Of a stretch of DNA of 64,000 nucleotides, positions 18,737-28,221 are shown piece after piece. Position 1 is the first letter of the stretch. Each line of letters opens with the position of its first letter. Source of the stretch: an archaeon. Its GTDB lineage: Archaea; Nanobdellota; Nanobdellia; Pacearchaeales; GW2011-AR1. A program made the translations under genes and the position numbers. The stretch is taken from positions 133,686 through 197,685 of the forward strand of contig JAIORZ010000011.1 in the NCBI GenBank assembly GCA_021107855.1, in the 5' to 3' direction. The notes beneath the pieces were generated by a model, which saw only the letters and a list, made by a program, of their open reading frames with translations, made no database searches and was not told the origin of the DNA.

Positions 18737-19690
18737 TCAATTGCTCAATTTACTTATTTTTATGAGTTTTTGGTGTGCCGAGATTGTTTCTGATAGTTTT
18801 TTTGTGAGGTCGCCTTTGATTATGATTTGGTATGGGAGGTTTTTTTTGTTTGCTGTTTTGTAGCATTTTAAGAGTTCGGTTTCGTTTATTCGGATTTTGT
18901 TGAAGGCGAATAACATTGAGGGGGTTCCGTTTGATTCTACTATTGCTGTTACTTTTCTTTTGTCGACTTCTTCTATTGCTGTGATTGCTGTGTCTTGCTG
19001 TACTAAAAATTGTTCGATTCCTTTTAGAAAGGTTTTCGGGGGTGTTGATTTTTCTTTTGGTGTTTTTATGGATTCTTTTTTATCTTCGCTTGGGGTGGGT
19101 TCCTCTTTGAAGATGCTTTCTATTCTTTTTGATTTTTCTTTGGCTTCATGAATTTCTTCTTTTTTTACTTCCCATGCTTTTGGGACTTCGGGTTCACTGG
19201 TTGTAAGTGAGTCTTCTTCTTTGTCGGGGGTTGGTTCGGGTTTTTCTTCTATTTCTTTTTTTGGCGAGAGAAGTTCATTGATTTCTTCTTGTGGTGTAAA
19301 TGCATATTTCCATGTAATTTCATTTTGGAATTTGAAAGGAATTGCGAAATCTTTTATATTTCTTAGGGCAACTCTTATTGCGGGTTTTTCGTCTTGGTCG
19401 AAGATTACTTTTTTCGATTTTAGTTTTTCTTGTGCTTCTTTTTCTATTGATTTTAGGTTTGAAGTTTCTTCTTCTAGTTTTTGTTTTTGATTTGGGAGAA
19501 GGTATAAAGGAGATGACCCGATTTTCATGTGGCTGGTTTGAATTTCTCTTGCAGTTAAGAGTTCGGATAAGATTGCCGAAGCGAAAACTGGGTCCATTTG
19601 GATTGTTCGGGCAACTTGCACGGGTAGGGATGGTCCTGATGTTTCTAGAAATTCGAGTATCTTTCTTTTCTTTTCTGGGACGTCTATCAT
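18737..19690 (-). CDS. Conserved protein with N-terminal winged-helix-like domain
   Basis: KKRKILEFLETSGPSLPVQVARTIQMDPVFASAILSELLTAREIQTSHMKIGSSPLYLL; acidic/basic linker. Confidence 0.7.
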   Translation of the reverse strand: MIDVPEKKRKILEFLETSGPSLPVQVARTIQMDPVFASAILSELLTAREIQTSHMKIGSSPLYLLPNQKQKLEEETSNLKSIEKEAQEKLKSKKVIFDQDEKPAIRVALRNIKDFAIPFKFQNEITWKYAFTPQEEINELLSPKKEIEEKPEPTPDKEEDSLTTSEPEVPKAWEVKKEEIHEAKEKSKRIESIFKEEPTPSEDKKESIKTPKEKSTPPKTFLKGIEQFLVQQDTAITAIEEVDKRKVTAIVESNGTPSMLFAFNKIRINETELLKCYKTANKKNLPYQIIIKGDLTKKLSETISAHQKLIKISKLSN

Positions 19691-19728
19691 GTGGTTTAGA
19701 AATCAATTGGGAGTTATAAATATTTTTA

Positions 19729-19890
19729 TACCCTCACATATATATCTCAGATAGGTTGGGGCATGCTATACCCTCACATATATATCTCAGATAGGTTGGG
19801 GCATGCTATACCCTCACATATATATCTCAGATAGGTTGGGGCATGCTATACCCTCACATATATATTCCGAATGGGTTGGGTATGCTATGG
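19729..19890. repeat. Tandem repeat, 40-bp period, 4 copies (last one degenerate)
   Basis: ccctcacatatatatctcagataggttggggcatgctata; ccctcacata at 19731, 19771, 19811, 19851. Confidence 0.97.
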
Positions 19891-20406
19891 CCGAGTCCAT
19901 TTAATTTCGAAGTAAGAAACTTGTCCTTCTTCGTCTACGATTGCTAAGAGGAGGTTTTTTTTGCTTGAATGTGCTACTCGGTTTTTTGCTACGAAATTTT
20001 GCCATGTTGTTTTGGAATTTTCTGAGATGGGAAAGCAAATCCATTTTGAATGGGTATTTTCTATTTTTTTGCCTTTTTCGTAGATTCGGAATTCTGCACC
20101 GAATTTTAGTGCGGTTTTTACAATGTATCCTTTTGTTCGAAGGTCTTTGAAGACGATGTATTTTTGTAGAAAGTTTTTATCGAGTCGGTGGATTTTTTTC
20201 AGGGTTTCATTTTGGGTTAGAATTTTGCCACGGAAGTCTTGGAGGGACATTTTTTTATTTTCGATTAGGAAGAATGCTTCTGGGAGGGAATAGATTATTT
20301 TTTGGTTTAATTTCTCTCCGAATCTTGAGGCTGAAAATAGGCTGTGAGCTTCACTAGAATTGGAGGTGATTTTGTTTGATATTAGGGTGGCTTGGATTTT
20401 TTTCAT
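19885..20406 (-). CDS. endA: tRNA-splicing endonuclease EndA
   Basis: YIVFKDLRTKGYIVKTALKFGAEFRIYEKG..HSKW..RVAHSSKKNLLLAIVDEEGQVSYFEIKW; Y/H/K catalytic residues retained. Confidence 0.93.
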   Translation of the reverse strand: MKKIQATLISNKITSNSSEAHSLFSASRFGEKLNQKIIYSLPEAFFLIENKKMSLQDFRGKILTQNETLKKIHRLDKNFLQKYIVFKDLRTKGYIVKTALKFGAEFRIYEKGKKIENTHSKWICFPISENSKTTWQNFVAKNRVAHSSKKNLLLAIVDEEGQVSYFEIKWTRP

Positions 20407-20468
20407 GGGGTATTAAGGGTTGTTTGGATTATAAAGTTTTTTAAATGAGGGGTTTTTAATTTGGTTGT

Positions 20469-20482
20469 AGTCCCATAGTCTA
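20469..20482 (+). repeat. Truncated copy of tRNA-Gln 5' end
   Basis: agtcccatagtcta identical to 20522-20535, offset 53 bp. Confidence 0.75.
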
Positions 20483-20521
20483 AAGTAACATCAGAGATGT
20501 TTCGTGAATTCTATGGAACAA

Positions 20522-20594
20522 AGTCCCATAGTCTAGTGGTCAAGGATGCGAGACTCTGACTCTCGCGACCCAGGTTCGAATCCTGGTGGGGCTA
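20522..20594 (+). tRNA. tRNA-Gln(CTG)
   Basis: AGTCCCATAGTCTAGTGGTCAAGGATGCGAGACTCTGACTCTCGCGACCCAGGTTCGAATCCTGGTGGGGCTA; cloverleaf pairs. Confidence 0.92.
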
Positions 20595-20601
20595 TTGTAA
20601 A

Positions 20602-20907
20602 ATGAAGAGTTTTAATGAAAGATGTTATGAGGTTTTGAGGAAGGTACCTAGGGGTCGAGTGACGACTTATGGCGAGATTGCTCGGGTTTTGGGTTCGAAG
20701 GGTTTTCGGGCGGTTGGGAATGCGATGAATAAGAATCCTTATGCTCCGAGTGTTCCTTGTCATCGAGTTGTTGGTGCTGGGGGGAAGATTGGGGGTTTTG
20801 CGTTGGGGGCTAAGAAAAAGGTTGAGATGTTGAAGGTAGAAGGGGTTGAGGTTAGAGACGGGAGGGTTGTTGATTTTGAGAAGGTTTTTTTGGAATTGGC
20901 AGACTAA
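20602..20907 (+). CDS. ogt: Methylated-DNA-protein cysteine methyltransferase
   Basis: PRGRVTTYGEIARVLGSKGFRAVGNAMNKNPYAPSVPCHRVVGAGGKIGGF; PCHRV active site. Confidence 0.93.
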   Translation: MKSFNERCYEVLRKVPRGRVTTYGEIARVLGSKGFRAVGNAMNKNPYAPSVPCHRVVGAGGKIGGFALGAKKKVEMLKVEGVEVRDGRVVDFEKVFLELAD

Positions 20908-20939
20908 AACTTTATAAACTAAAATTTGGATTAGTTGAT

Positions 20940-21050
20940 ATGAAAAGATCTAGTAGAAGATGGAAGAAGAAAGGCCAGATGCGTTGGAAGTGGCAACGTA
21001 AGAGACTTAAGAAGGAAAAGAGGAAGAGAAAGTTGAAGAGGAATAAGTAA
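20940..21050 (+). CDS. rpl41e: Ribosomal protein L41e-like (36 aa; internal ATG at 20979 also possible)
   Basis: Hand-translated MKRSSRRWKKKGQMRWKWQRKRLKKEKRKRKLKRNK; L41e-type MRxKW(R/Q)KKRxR; TATA tttataaa upstream. Confidence 0.75.
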   Translation: MKRSSRRWKKKGQMRWKWQRKRLKKEKRKRKLKRNK

Positions 21051-21068
21051 AGGTTTAGTTAGTATATT

Positions 21069-21344
21069 TTACCAGGAGACTGTTTTTGGTTCTCGTTTAA
21101 CGTATTGGATATCTCCCTGTAATTCGTAAATTTCTATGGAACTTTCGATTTGGTCGTCGAAGTATCGGATTTGGTATTCTCTTTCGTTTGCCGGATTGAA
21201 AACTTCAATAATCATTTCTTTCATTTTTTTGTGGTCTTGAAATAGATATTGTTTGTCGACTTTCATTTCTGACCCGTTGATAAAGAAGCTATCTTTTTCT
21301 TTCAGTTCCCCTAAGGGCTTGCTTTGTTTTTCGATTTTTATCAT
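21069..21344 (-). CDS. Hypothetical protein
   Basis: ORF from MIKIEKQSKPLGELKEKDSFFING..; leader TATA-like tttataaag. Confidence 0.55.
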   Translation of the reverse strand: MIKIEKQSKPLGELKEKDSFFINGSEMKVDKQYLFQDHKKMKEMIIEVFNPANEREYQIRYFDDQIESSIEIYELQGDIQYVKREPKTVSW

Positions 21345-21376
21345 GATGTGAAAATGTCTCTGGAATTTATAAAGAT

Positions 21377-22825
21377 TTAGTACGTTCGTCCGACCCATAG
21401 CCAATAGTTTGCTGTTTTTCCACAAACGGTGCAACTTTTATTTTCGACACTTTTTTTCTCGGAATCGACGAATAGACTTTTTAATCCGGGCATGATTTCT
21501 TTCAGTTTCTCTTCACATTTTTCATTTTTACACATTGGAACACAGACCATGTTTTTTTCTTTAACTAATTTAACTACCTCATCTTTATTCTCACTTGTTT
21601 TCATTCGACTTTCTAATAATTTTTTCGCTGTGTTATATAGTTCGTTTTGCATCTCATTAAGTAATTTTGGTATCTCCTTTTTCAGGTCTTTGAATTTAAC
21701 TTCAATTTTATCATTTGTGTTTCTTTTGACAACAACGACTCGTTTCTTTTCTAAATCTTTAGGTCCCAATTCAATTCTGAGTGGTATACCTTTTAGTTCC
21801 CAACTATTAAATTTTCTACCTGGAGAAATGTCTTCTCTTAAATCAGTCAAGGGAGCAAAATTTTTTAATCCTTTTTTTAATCCTTCAGTTTTTTCTAAAA
21901 TTTCCTTTTTCGAATTACCAAATAAAATCGGGATGATTATAATTTTGTTTTTAGCTAATTTTGGTGGGATAACTAATCCTTTATTGTCTGAGTGAATTGT
22001 GAACATTGTCCCGAGCATTCTGGTGGAGACGGCCCAAGTGTTTTGGTAGACGAAATCTTCTTTGCCGTCCTCGCGGGTGAATTTGATGTCGTAAGCTTTT
22101 GAAAAATTTTGACCGTCGTAATGGAAGCATGGACCTTCAATTACTCGACCATTATTCATCATGTAATGTAATTTCTCAGAAGAAACTGCGCCAGCGAATT
22201 TTTCTTTTTCGGTTTTGAATCCGCGGATACTTGGTAGTGCCATCATTTCACTCACAACTTTTTCATACATTCCTAAAATATCGTTTCCTTCGGCTTTAGC
22301 TTCGGTTTCGCTGGCAAAAACACTATGTCCTTCATTCCACTGAAATTCTCTTGTTCTAAAAAATGGCACGGGATTATTAAATTCCCATCTTACAACCGAA
22401 TTCCACTGGTTATATCTCATCGGTAAATCGTTATGACTTCGAATCCATTTTGCGTAAGAATCATAGATAATTGCTTCGCTTGTAGGGCGGATTGCTAATC
22501 TTTCGTTCAATTTCTTTTTTCCGGCGTGAGTTACCCATGCGACTTCTGGCGCAAATCCCTTTACGTGATTTTCTTCTTTTAGTAATAAACTTTCTGGAAT
22601 AAACATGGGGAAATTTACGTTCTCAATCCCGGATTTTTTGAATAAGTCGTCTGTGGCCCTAGCAAATGTTTCCCAAATCCATTGTGATTTCGGCCTGAGA
22701 ACAATACACCCAGAAACTTTCGTGTAGTCTGCTAATTTAGCTTTAATCATCAATTGTTGATACCATTCACTGAAATTATCTTCCTTCTTAATGGTCAAAC
22801 CTTCTTTTGAAATCTTTTTTGTCAT
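21377..22825 (-). CDS. proS: Prolyl-tRNA synthetase
   Basis: Class II motifs; FPMFIPESLL, RPTSEAIIYDSYAKWIRSHNDLPMRYNQWNSVVRWE, FFRTREFQWNEGHS. Confidence 0.97.
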   Translation of the reverse strand: MTKKISKEGLTIKKEDNFSEWYQQLMIKAKLADYTKVSGCIVLRPKSQWIWETFARATDDLFKKSGIENVNFPMFIPESLLLKEENHVKGFAPEVAWVTHAGKKKLNERLAIRPTSEAIIYDSYAKWIRSHNDLPMRYNQWNSVVRWEFNNPVPFFRTREFQWNEGHSVFASETEAKAEGNDILGMYEKVVSEMMALPSIRGFKTEKEKFAGAVSSEKLHYMMNNGRVIEGPCFHYDGQNFSKAYDIKFTREDGKEDFVYQNTWAVSTRMLGTMFTIHSDNKGLVIPPKLAKNKIIIIPILFGNSKKEILEKTEGLKKGLKNFAPLTDLREDISPGRKFNSWELKGIPLRIELGPKDLEKKRVVVVKRNTNDKIEVKFKDLKKEIPKLLNEMQNELYNTAKKLLESRMKTSENKDEVVKLVKEKNMVCVPMCKNEKCEEKLKEIMPGLKSLFVDSEKKSVENKSCTVCGKTANYWLWVGRTY

Positions 22826-22896
22826 GTTAACCAACCACAAAAAGACTATATAAAATTAATGAGAAACCTTAAAATAACTTGCTTCTATGTAGGGGG

Positions 22897-23586
22897 ATGG
22901 AGAGAGTTCAGAAGATAATTGCTAACTCAGGGTTTTGTTCTAGACGAAAGGCTGAGGAGTTGATTGAGCGGGGAGAGGTGCGGTTGAATGGTGGATTGGT
23001 GAAGCTTGGTGATAAGGCGGGTCTGGAGGATAAAATAACGGTGAGCGGTGTCCCATTGAATAAGCCGACAAAGAAAGTTTATTTTATTTTAAATAAACCA
23101 AAGGGAATTCTTGTTACGAAAGATGACCCGAAGAATCGTCGGACGATTTATAATTTGAGGTCTGTTTCGGCTCTTAATTTGAATTTGAATTATGTCGGGC
23201 GGCTTGATGCGATGTCGGAGGGGCTTCTTATTTTGACAAACGATGGTGACTTGATTCAGAAACTCACTCATCCAAAGTATCGTAAGACGAAAGTTTATCA
23301 GGTTAGGACTGAGTCTTCGATTAAGAAAGCTGATATTACGAATCTAAAATCTGGTATGATGATAGATGGTCGAAGGTTTTTTGCGAAGATTAGTAATATT
23401 AAGAATAATACTTTTTGTGTTTCGATTCAGGAAGGTCGGAATCGGATAATTCGTCGTGTGCTTGAGAAATTGGGGCATAAGGTGTATTTTTTGAAGAGAA
23501 TTTCGATGGCTAATATAAAGTTGGGGGACTTGAAGTCGGGTGAAGTTAGAGAGATTTCTGGGGAAGAGATTGGGCAATTAATGTGA
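22897..23586 (+). CDS. RsuA/RluB-family 23S/16S pseudouridine synthase (S4 domain)
   Basis: MERVQKIIANSGFCSRRKAEELIERGEVRLNG S4 domain; NKPKGILVTKDDP; GRLDAMSEGLLILTNDG catalytic motif. Confidence 0.95.
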   Translation: MERVQKIIANSGFCSRRKAEELIERGEVRLNGGLVKLGDKAGLEDKITVSGVPLNKPTKKVYFILNKPKGILVTKDDPKNRRTIYNLRSVSALNLNLNYVGRLDAMSEGLLILTNDGDLIQKLTHPKYRKTKVYQVRTESSIKKADITNLKSGMMIDGRRFFAKISNIKNNTFCVSIQEGRNRIIRRVLEKLGHKVYFLKRISMANIKLGDLKSGEVREISGEEIGQLM

Positions 23587-23633
23587 ATTTTTATCACAAT
23601 AATCCTTATAAAGTTTAATTTGGTTTTTTGAGA

Positions 23634-24629
23634 ATGGGCGATATTTATAATTCAGAGGTTTGGACGGAGAAGTATCGGCCGCAGGTTTTTGAGGATATGG
23701 TTGGGCAGGAGGAGATTCTTAAGCGGGTTAAGAGCCTTGTGGATTCTATGAATATTCCGCATTTGTTATTTGCTGGTCCGGCTGGCGTCGGGAAGTCGAC
23801 TTTGGCGTTGATTATTGTGAGGCGGTTGTTTGGGGCGAGTTGGAGAGAGAATTATTTGGAGTTGAATGCGTCGGATGAGCGGGGGATTGATGTTGTGAGG
23901 CAGAAGGTTAAGGATTTTGCTCGGACGAAGGCACTTGGGGATGTTCCGTTTAAGGTGATTTTTTTGGATGAGGCGGATGCTTTGACGAGGGAGGCGCAGC
24001 AGGCGCTGAGGAGGACTATGGAGAATTATACTTCGACTTGTAGGTTTGTAATGAGTTGTAATTATTCTAGTAAGATTTTGGATCCGATTCAGTCGCGGTC
24101 GGTTGTTTTTCGGTTTCAGTTGTTAGACAGGAAGGATATTAAGAAGAGAATTGATTTGATTGCTGAGAGGGAGGGGTTGGTGATTAGTAATGATGCGTTT
24201 AGTGCTTTGTATGAGGCGAGTGAGGGAGATTGTCGTCGGGTGATTAATTTGTTGCAGGCGACTGCGTCGATTAGTCCGAATGTTACGCCGGATTTGGTGA
24301 ATACGATTGTTTCGAAGGCTAAGCCGTCTGATATTAAGATTGTTTTGGATTATGCTTTGAGTGGGGATTTTGTGAATGCGAAGGAGAAGTTGTTGGAGAT
24401 TATGTTGAAGGAGTCGATTTCGGGGCAGGATGTGATTAAAGCGATTCAGAGGGAGATTTGGAATTTGCCAATTGATGATGGGGTGAAGGTTGCTTTGACT
24501 GAGAAGACTGGCGAGGCTGAGTTTAGGTTGGTTGAAGGGGCTGATGAGTTTATTCAGTTGGAGGCTTTGTTGGCTGGGTTTATTCGGGCGGGGATGGGTG
24601 ATGTTAAGGAAGTTAAGGGGGAGAACTAA
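23634..24629 (+). CDS. rfcS: Replication factor C small subunit
   Basis: WTEKYRPQVFEDMVGQEEILKRV, HLLFAGPAGVGKSTLAL, FLDEADALTREAQQALRRTME. Confidence 0.97.
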   Translation: MGDIYNSEVWTEKYRPQVFEDMVGQEEILKRVKSLVDSMNIPHLLFAGPAGVGKSTLALIIVRRLFGASWRENYLELNASDERGIDVVRQKVKDFARTKALGDVPFKVIFLDEADALTREAQQALRRTMENYTSTCRFVMSCNYSSKILDPIQSRSVVFRFQLLDRKDIKKRIDLIAEREGLVISNDAFSALYEASEGDCRRVINLLQATASISPNVTPDLVNTIVSKAKPSDIKIVLDYALSGDFVNAKEKLLEIMLKESISGQDVIKAIQREIWNLPIDDGVKVALTEKTGEAEFRLVEGADEFIQLEALLAGFIRAGMGDVKEVKGEN

Positions 24630-24634
24630 TTTCT

Positions 24635-25828
24635 ATGATGAATTTGAAGAATGTGCCGTGGTGTGAGAAGTATCGGGTGTATGAACTTGAAGATATTAAG
24701 GGACAAGATTTGGCGGTTGATAAGATTAAGGTTTTTTTGAAGAGTTTCCCTAAGAAGAGGGCGATTGTTTTACATGGGCCGCCTGGTGTCGGGAAAACGA
24801 GTTTGGCTTATGCCGTCGCTGGTGAGATGGGGGCTGAGATTTTGGAGTTGAATGCGAGTGATTTTCGGAATAAGGCGAAGATTGGGGAGATTGTTGGTCC
24901 GGCTTCTCGGCAAGCGAGTTTGTTTGGGAAGGGGAAGATTATTTTGATTGATGAGGTTGATGGGATTAGTGCGATGAAGGACAGGGGGGGGTTGGCTGAG
25001 TTGTTGGGGTTGTTGGCTAAAAGTGCGTTTCCGATTATTGTTACAGCGAATGATATTTGGAATAAGAAGTTTAGTTTGCTTCGGAAGAAGGCGGAGTTGG
25101 TTCAGTTGAAGGAGATTGATTCTAAGGTTGTGTTAAAGATTTTGATGGATGTTTGTGAAAAGGAAGATGTCGTTGTGACGGGTGAGGTTTTGAAGGGTAT
25201 TGCGATTCGGGCGCGTGGGGATATTAGGGCTGCGTTGAATGATTTGGAGGTTTTGTCGAAGATGGATTCAGAGAGTTTGATGCAGGAGGTTGGGGATAGG
25301 GATAGGGAGAAGTCGGTTTTTGATGCTTTGAAGAAAGTGTTTCAGGGGTCTGGGATTGATGAGGAGATGTTGAGGGTTTATGATGGCGTGAATATGCCGA
25401 TTGATGATTTGTTTTTGTGGGTTGAGGAGAATTTGGCGGTTGCGTATAAGGGCGAGGAGTTGTGTTTGGCTTTGGAGCGTTTGAGTTTGGCGGATGTTTA
25501 TCGGGGGCGGATTCGGAGGCAGAGGCATTGGAGGTTTATGGTTTATGAATATTTTTTGTTGGGGGCTGGGATTGCGAATGTTAAGAAGTATGATAGAAGT
25601 GGGTGGGTTCAGTATAAGAAACCGAGTCGGATTTTGAAGATTTGGTTGCAGAATCAGAGGGCAGCGAAGAAGAAGTCGATTTGTGTGAAGTATGCGAAGG
25701 CTTGTCATGTTTCGGTGAAGGGGGCGATGAAGGATTTTATGTTGTTGCGGATTATTTTGGGGGGGGAGAGCGTGAGGAAGGAGTTGGATTTGTCGGGAGA
25801 TGAGATTGCTTATTTGGATAAGGTTTGA
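24635..25828 (+). CDS. rfcL: Replication factor C large subunit
   Basis: WCEKYRVYELEDIKGQD, LHGPPGVGKTSLAYAVA, LIDEVDGIS; adjacent to rfcS. Confidence 0.95.
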   Translation: MMNLKNVPWCEKYRVYELEDIKGQDLAVDKIKVFLKSFPKKRAIVLHGPPGVGKTSLAYAVAGEMGAEILELNASDFRNKAKIGEIVGPASRQASLFGKGKIILIDEVDGISAMKDRGGLAELLGLLAKSAFPIIVTANDIWNKKFSLLRKKAELVQLKEIDSKVVLKILMDVCEKEDVVVTGEVLKGIAIRARGDIRAALNDLEVLSKMDSESLMQEVGDRDREKSVFDALKKVFQGSGIDEEMLRVYDGVNMPIDDLFLWVEENLAVAYKGEELCLALERLSLADVYRGRIRRQRHWRFMVYEYFLLGAGIANVKKYDRSGWVQYKKPSRILKIWLQNQRAAKKKSICVKYAKACHVSVKGAMKDFMLLRIILGGESVRKELDLSGDEIAYLDKV

Positions 25829-25913
25829 TTTTTTAGGATAACTTAAAAGTTAGGAGGAATTAGATTTTTAACTTGATGTAAAAGTTTATAAAGTGTCACT
25901 GCATAGTAATTAC

Positions 25914-26264
25914 ATGGTAAAGGGAAGAGATACTTTGGTTGAATATGTTTCTAATGAAGGGGAGCGTGTGAAGGTTGTTTCGGGTAGATATTTAAAAAAG
26001 TATGGAAGGGGCACGGGAGTTTGGTCTGTTTCTACTAGGGTTTATGTTGGTCGAGAACTTGTTGAGGAGTATGATAGCAGGAGTGGGGAGATAAACAATA
26101 AAGATATTCCATTGATTAGACCGCAGTTGGAAGTTCTTGCTGATGGCGGAGCTTCTTCTCGCGAGATAGTAAGCTTATTGGATGATTATGCTTTTACTTT
26201 CTATGAACTTAGAGAACATGCTGAAAATGGATTTGGGGATATTCCTTGGTTTGGTGAAGAATAA
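25914..26264 (+). CDS. Hypothetical protein
   Basis: ORF with upstream TATA tttataaag; start ATG 25914. Confidence 0.55.
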   Translation: MVKGRDTLVEYVSNEGERVKVVSGRYLKKYGRGTGVWSVSTRVYVGRELVEEYDSRSGEINNKDIPLIRPQLEVLADGGASSREIVSLLDDYAFTFYELREHAENGFGDIPWFGEE

Positions 26265-26267
26265 GAG

Positions 26268-27302
26268 TTAAACTCCGCAAGCCGCGTCGTTGTTTGCTGT
26301 CTCAGTTGTTGACCAGCCGAATCCTGGTGTTGGGGAAACTGCTTCGAATTCTGTGTTACATTCTTCTGGAGCTACATTGAAGGCTCCGCAGATTGCGTTT
26401 AGTAGAGATATGGAATCTCTTCCTGCTTGTGCTTTTACGCCGTTGATTATTAGTGTTGGGGAACCGCCTATTTGGTATTTTTCATTTTCTGCTTTGTGGA
26501 TATCGAATTTAGGGAATTTTCCACTTAGCCATGAGGAAGTGTCTTCTAGATTTGCTATTACGTTGAATGCTTTATCTGTTGCGTCGACACAGGCAGAGAG
26601 AGTTGCTTTATTTATTCCTGTCTCGTCGATACAGCCTGCTCCGTCTCCTGCCGTCAGGAAGCATATTAGGTAATCATTGAATTTGTCTTTCTCGTTTTTC
26701 TGGATACAGTATTGGTTAAGTTGTTCTTCTACTTCTCCGGCTGAAGGGTGCATTGCGTAGTATACGAATTTTAACTCGAAGTCTATTTTATCTCCTAGGA
26801 CTTCTACAACTGGGATTAGGCCTTTTTCGATTTGTGTTCCGTATGGGCAGTGTGACATGACGAATGCTTCTACGATTGGTTTATTTGATTGTGGGATGTT
26901 TGCTGGAGCTGGTGTTTCTTCCGCTGGAGCTGTTTCTGGTTCTGCGTCCAGTGGGATTGGCTGTGGGACTAGTGTCTTTCCGTCCTTTGTTACATATACT
27001 GGGATTTCTTGTCCGTCGATTGAGAGGACTATCTCGTATAGGGAACCGTCGTCTGATGCGCTTACGAATTCCGCTTCGGCTCCTTGTGCTTTTGCGAATT
27101 CTAGGACTTTTTGTCCGGCTTCGTCTGCACTGATTGTGGCTGCCCCTGTTAGTCCTCCGCAGCTTGTGAATGATACTACTAATAATAGAATTGCTAGGAC
27201 GACTGTTGAGAGCATCCAGTAATGTTGTGCTGGGATTTTGGCTTTAGAGGCTTCTTTAGGGGAAGTTTTTTTCGCGGGCGTGCTCTTTTTTGTCTTTTTC
27301 AT
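26268..27302 (-). CDS. Membrane-anchored DsbA/thioredoxin-fold protein
   Basis: N-terminal basic segment plus TM; KPIVEAFVMSHCPYGTQIEKGLIPVVEVLGDKIDFELKFV (CPYG) and Cys-rich tail. Confidence 0.85.
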   Translation of the reverse strand: MKKTKKSTPAKKTSPKEASKAKIPAQHYWMLSTVVLAILLLVVSFTSCGGLTGAATISADEAGQKVLEFAKAQGAEAEFVSASDDGSLYEIVLSIDGQEIPVYVTKDGKTLVPQPIPLDAEPETAPAEETPAPANIPQSNKPIVEAFVMSHCPYGTQIEKGLIPVVEVLGDKIDFELKFVYYAMHPSAGEVEEQLNQYCIQKNEKDKFNDYLICFLTAGDGAGCIDETGINKATLSACVDATDKAFNVIANLEDTSSWLSGKFPKFDIHKAENEKYQIGGSPTLIINGVKAQAGRDSISLLNAICGAFNVAPEECNTEFEAVSPTPGFGWSTTETANNDAACGV

Positions 27303-27352
27303 GTTGGATTGAAATTAGAATTCTTTATAAATCTTTTGGGGTAATTATTTTT

Positions 27353-28168
27353 ATGAATGTTGAAAATGTCGTTAAAGAAACTGTTAAAAAATATGGGCTG
27401 ATGAAGAAATCGGATAAGGTCGTCGTGGCTCTGTCTGGGGGGAAGGATTCGACGTCGGTGTTGTATATTTTGAAGGGGCTGGGTTATGATGTTCATGGGT
27501 TGATGATTGATTTGTATTTGGGGAAGTGGTCGGATGTTCATAGGGAGAATATGGTGAGGTTTTGTGGGGAGTTGGGTGTTCCTTTAACTGTTGTGGATTT
27601 GAAGGCGGAGATTGGGCAGGGAATTTGTTTTGTGAAGGCGGTTTTGGCGAAGAAGAAGGGGATGACTGGGTGTAGTGTTTGTGGGATTGTGAAGAGGTGG
27701 ATTTTGAATCGGTGGGCGCGGAAGTTGGGGGCGGATGTTGTTGTGACGGGGCATAATTTGGATGATGAGACGCAGAATGTTTTGATGAATTTTTTGAAGG
27801 GGAATGTTTCGCTTGGTGCGGGGATGGGGCCGGCGACTGGGAATGGCGTGAGTGGTGATGGGTTTGTGCAGAGGGTGAAGCCGTTGTTTTTTGTTCCGGA
27901 GAGCGAGGTTTTGAGGTATTCTAAAGATAAGGGTTTTGATATTTTGTATGACAGGTGCCCGTGTGCTTTTGGGACTTATCGGGTTGATACGAGGGAGTGG
28001 ATGGGTTGTTTGGGGGATGGTGAGAAGAGGAAGATTGTGGGTGGGTTTATGGGGGTTGTTGGTGGGTTGAAGGGGGATGAACGGGAGATGAGGAAGTGTG
28101 AGAGGTGTGGCGAGGTTTCGAGGGGGCGGGTTTGTAAGGCGTGTGCTATATTCTCTTGTTTGAAGTGA
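27353..28168 (+). CDS. TtcA/Ncs6/CTU1-family tRNA thiolation protein
   Basis: VVVALSGGKDSTSVLYIL PP-loop; CSVCGIVKRWILNRWARKLGADVVVTGHNLDDETQ; C-terminal CERCGEVSRGRVCKAC zinc motif. Confidence 0.93.
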   Translation: MNVENVVKETVKKYGLMKKSDKVVVALSGGKDSTSVLYILKGLGYDVHGLMIDLYLGKWSDVHRENMVRFCGELGVPLTVVDLKAEIGQGICFVKAVLAKKKGMTGCSVCGIVKRWILNRWARKLGADVVVTGHNLDDETQNVLMNFLKGNVSLGAGMGPATGNGVSGDGFVQRVKPLFFVPESEVLRYSKDKGFDILYDRCPCAFGTYRVDTREWMGCLGDGEKRKIVGGFMGVVGGLKGDEREMRKCERCGEVSRGRVCKACAIFSCLK

Positions 28169-28221
28169 TGTATGTGATGCAGGATATAATTGTTTATTAA
28201 TTGGGTAGATTGTGTGGGTTT

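Noticed and set aside
19729-19890. CRISPR array
   Set aside because: Direct tandem repeats with no unique spacers and no cas genes in the window.
20080-20110. Catalytic His loss in EndA (KFGAEFRIY where E follows GA)
   Set aside because: The catalytic His lies further on (ENTHSKW) and Tyr/His/Lys are all present.
20533-20763. ORF 20533-20763 (-)
   Set aside because: Antisense to tRNA-Gln and ogt.
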